Shown here: one piece after another, positions 63,417 through 64,000 of the stretch
Position numbering within the stretch: the stretch's first letter is position 1
Layout: each line of letters starts with the position of its first letter
Source of the DNA: Cryoendolithus antarcticus
Lineage: Eukaryota; Ascomycota; Dothideomycetes; Cladosporiales; Cladosporiaceae
Reading direction: 5' to 3'
Length of the DNA: 64,000 nucleotides
Assembly (NCBI GenBank): GCA_002077065.1
Contig: NAJO01000012.1
Span: 1 to 64,000, forward strand
The notes under the pieces: model-generated
Database searches by the model: none
Told to the model about the DNA's origin: nothing
The model's input: the letters and a program-made list of their open reading frames with translations, nothing else
Made by a program: the position numbers and the translations under genes

Positions 63417-64000
63417 ATGTCCGTCCATGAGTACAACAGCTATGCAATGGCCGACAAAACTCCGGTACAGCACACACGAGGAGTCGATACTTCTATCATG
63501 ACACCAGCAGAGCTCGAAGCCTACAAGAAGGAGCACCGCATCGGCCCAGATGGCAAAGCCCGACCGTGGTGGAAAGACGTAGTCTGCTACCAGGTCTGGC
63601 CGCGATCATTCCGAGACTCGGGCACTACCGCTCAAGAGCGCGTTCCGTCCGAAGAAGCCCGAGACGACGAGCAAGAGCGGACCGACCAAGATCTCAAAGG
63701 TCGTCATGGCGACATTCGCGGCGTGATCGAGAAGCTCGACCACATCCAATCGCTCGGCGTCGATGTCCTCTGGCTCTGCCCAGTCTACGCCAACTCGCAC
63801 AAAGACGCCGGGTACGATATCACCGACTACTCTGCCATCGACCCAGACTTCGGTACAATGGCTGACATGGATGAGCTCATCGTTCGGACGAAGAAGCGCG
63901 GAATGCGGATCATCATCGATCTCGTCGTGAGCCATACGAGCGACAAGCACGCATGGTTCGAAGAGAGTCGCACAAGCAAGACCAACTCGAAAGCCGACTG
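63417..64000 (+). CDS. GH13 alpha-glucosidase (partial, runs off right edge)
   Basis: Alpha-1,4/1,6-glucosidase of the oligo-1,6-glucosidase/maltase branch; only the first 194 or so codons are in the window. Starts MSVHEYNSYAMADKTPVQHT; then WWKDVVCYQVWPRSFRDS opens the barrel. Where most relatives have a short loop after DS, this protein has a charged insertion of about 20 residues (ERVPSEEARDDEQERTDQ) before GDIRGVIEKLDHIQSLGVD. Next LWLCPVYANSHKDAGYDITD, and region I MRIIIDLVVSHTSDKHAWF. No signal peptide is seen, so it is probably intracellular. The frame is open to the end of the window; catalytic residues lie beyond it. Confidence 0.93.
   Translation, partial: MSVHEYNSYAMADKTPVQHTRGVDTSIMTPAELEAYKKEHRIGPDGKARPWWKDVVCYQVWPRSFRDSGTTAQERVPSEEARDDEQERTDQDLKGRHGDIRGVIEKLDHIQSLGVDVLWLCPVYANSHKDAGYDITDYSAIDPDFGTMADMDELIVRTKKRGMRIIIDLVVSHTSDKHAWFEESRTSKTNSKAD

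Overview
The window looks like a chromosome arm segment of a filamentous ascomycete (Pezizomycotina, probably Dothideomycetes; the class is an inference). The evidence is single genes on both strands with no operons, and mostly 48-75 nt GT-AG introns with CTNAC/TACTAAC-like branch sites. Typical filamentous-fungal families are present: a HET-domain protein, a psi-factor oxygenase, a Pth11/rhodopsin-like receptor, a BBE-like FAD oxidase, a Zn2Cys6 regulator and Ssu1. About 31 protein genes are supported; one runs off the right edge. I see no transposon, rRNA, CRISPR array or virus-derived gene.

Left part (1-21 kb): DPH3, frataxin, a HET protein, an Ama1/Cdc20-type APC/C activator with an in-frame TAG, a small unassigned gene, the Rab geranylgeranyltransferase alpha subunit BET4, a secreted beta-helix protein, a 7TM rhodopsin-like protein with an apparent GC-AG intron, a secreted bicovalent FAD oxidase, a small unknown protein, a type II membrane protein and an arabinitol-dehydrogenase-like SDR.

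Middle (21-38 kb): RPS6, PRPP synthetase, the sulfite pump SSU1 facing a very long Ppo-type dioxygenase/P450 (with a previously easy-to-miss N-terminal exon), enoyl reductase TSC13, a GIY-YIG plus zinc-cluster protein whose 5' end looks broken, a Zn2Cys6 factor and an unknown membrane protein.

Right part (38-64 kb): a 2-kb gene-poor gap, dynactin p150, a triple-KH RNA-binding protein, nicotinamide riboside kinase, an ARMH3/UPF0588 protein (possible frame break), a DUF726 lipase-like protein, ribosome-assembly factor TSR1, a truncated tRNA-Leu, SDH assembly factor 4, a coiled-coil protein, a flavin oxidoreductase, the SNARE VTI1 and the start of a GH13 alpha-glucosidase.

Most genes are conserved housekeeping genes with no shared pathway, so the order does not suggest a biosynthetic cluster. 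The most rewarding spots are the damaged or unusual gene models: the Ama1-like TAG at 4968-4970, the GIY-YIG gene at 33473-35604, the UPF0588 junction at 49843-49903, the tRNA remnant at 56800-56899, and the GC-AG intron at 12291-12340. Splice sites were inferred by eye from frame and protein-family continuity, with no transcript data.
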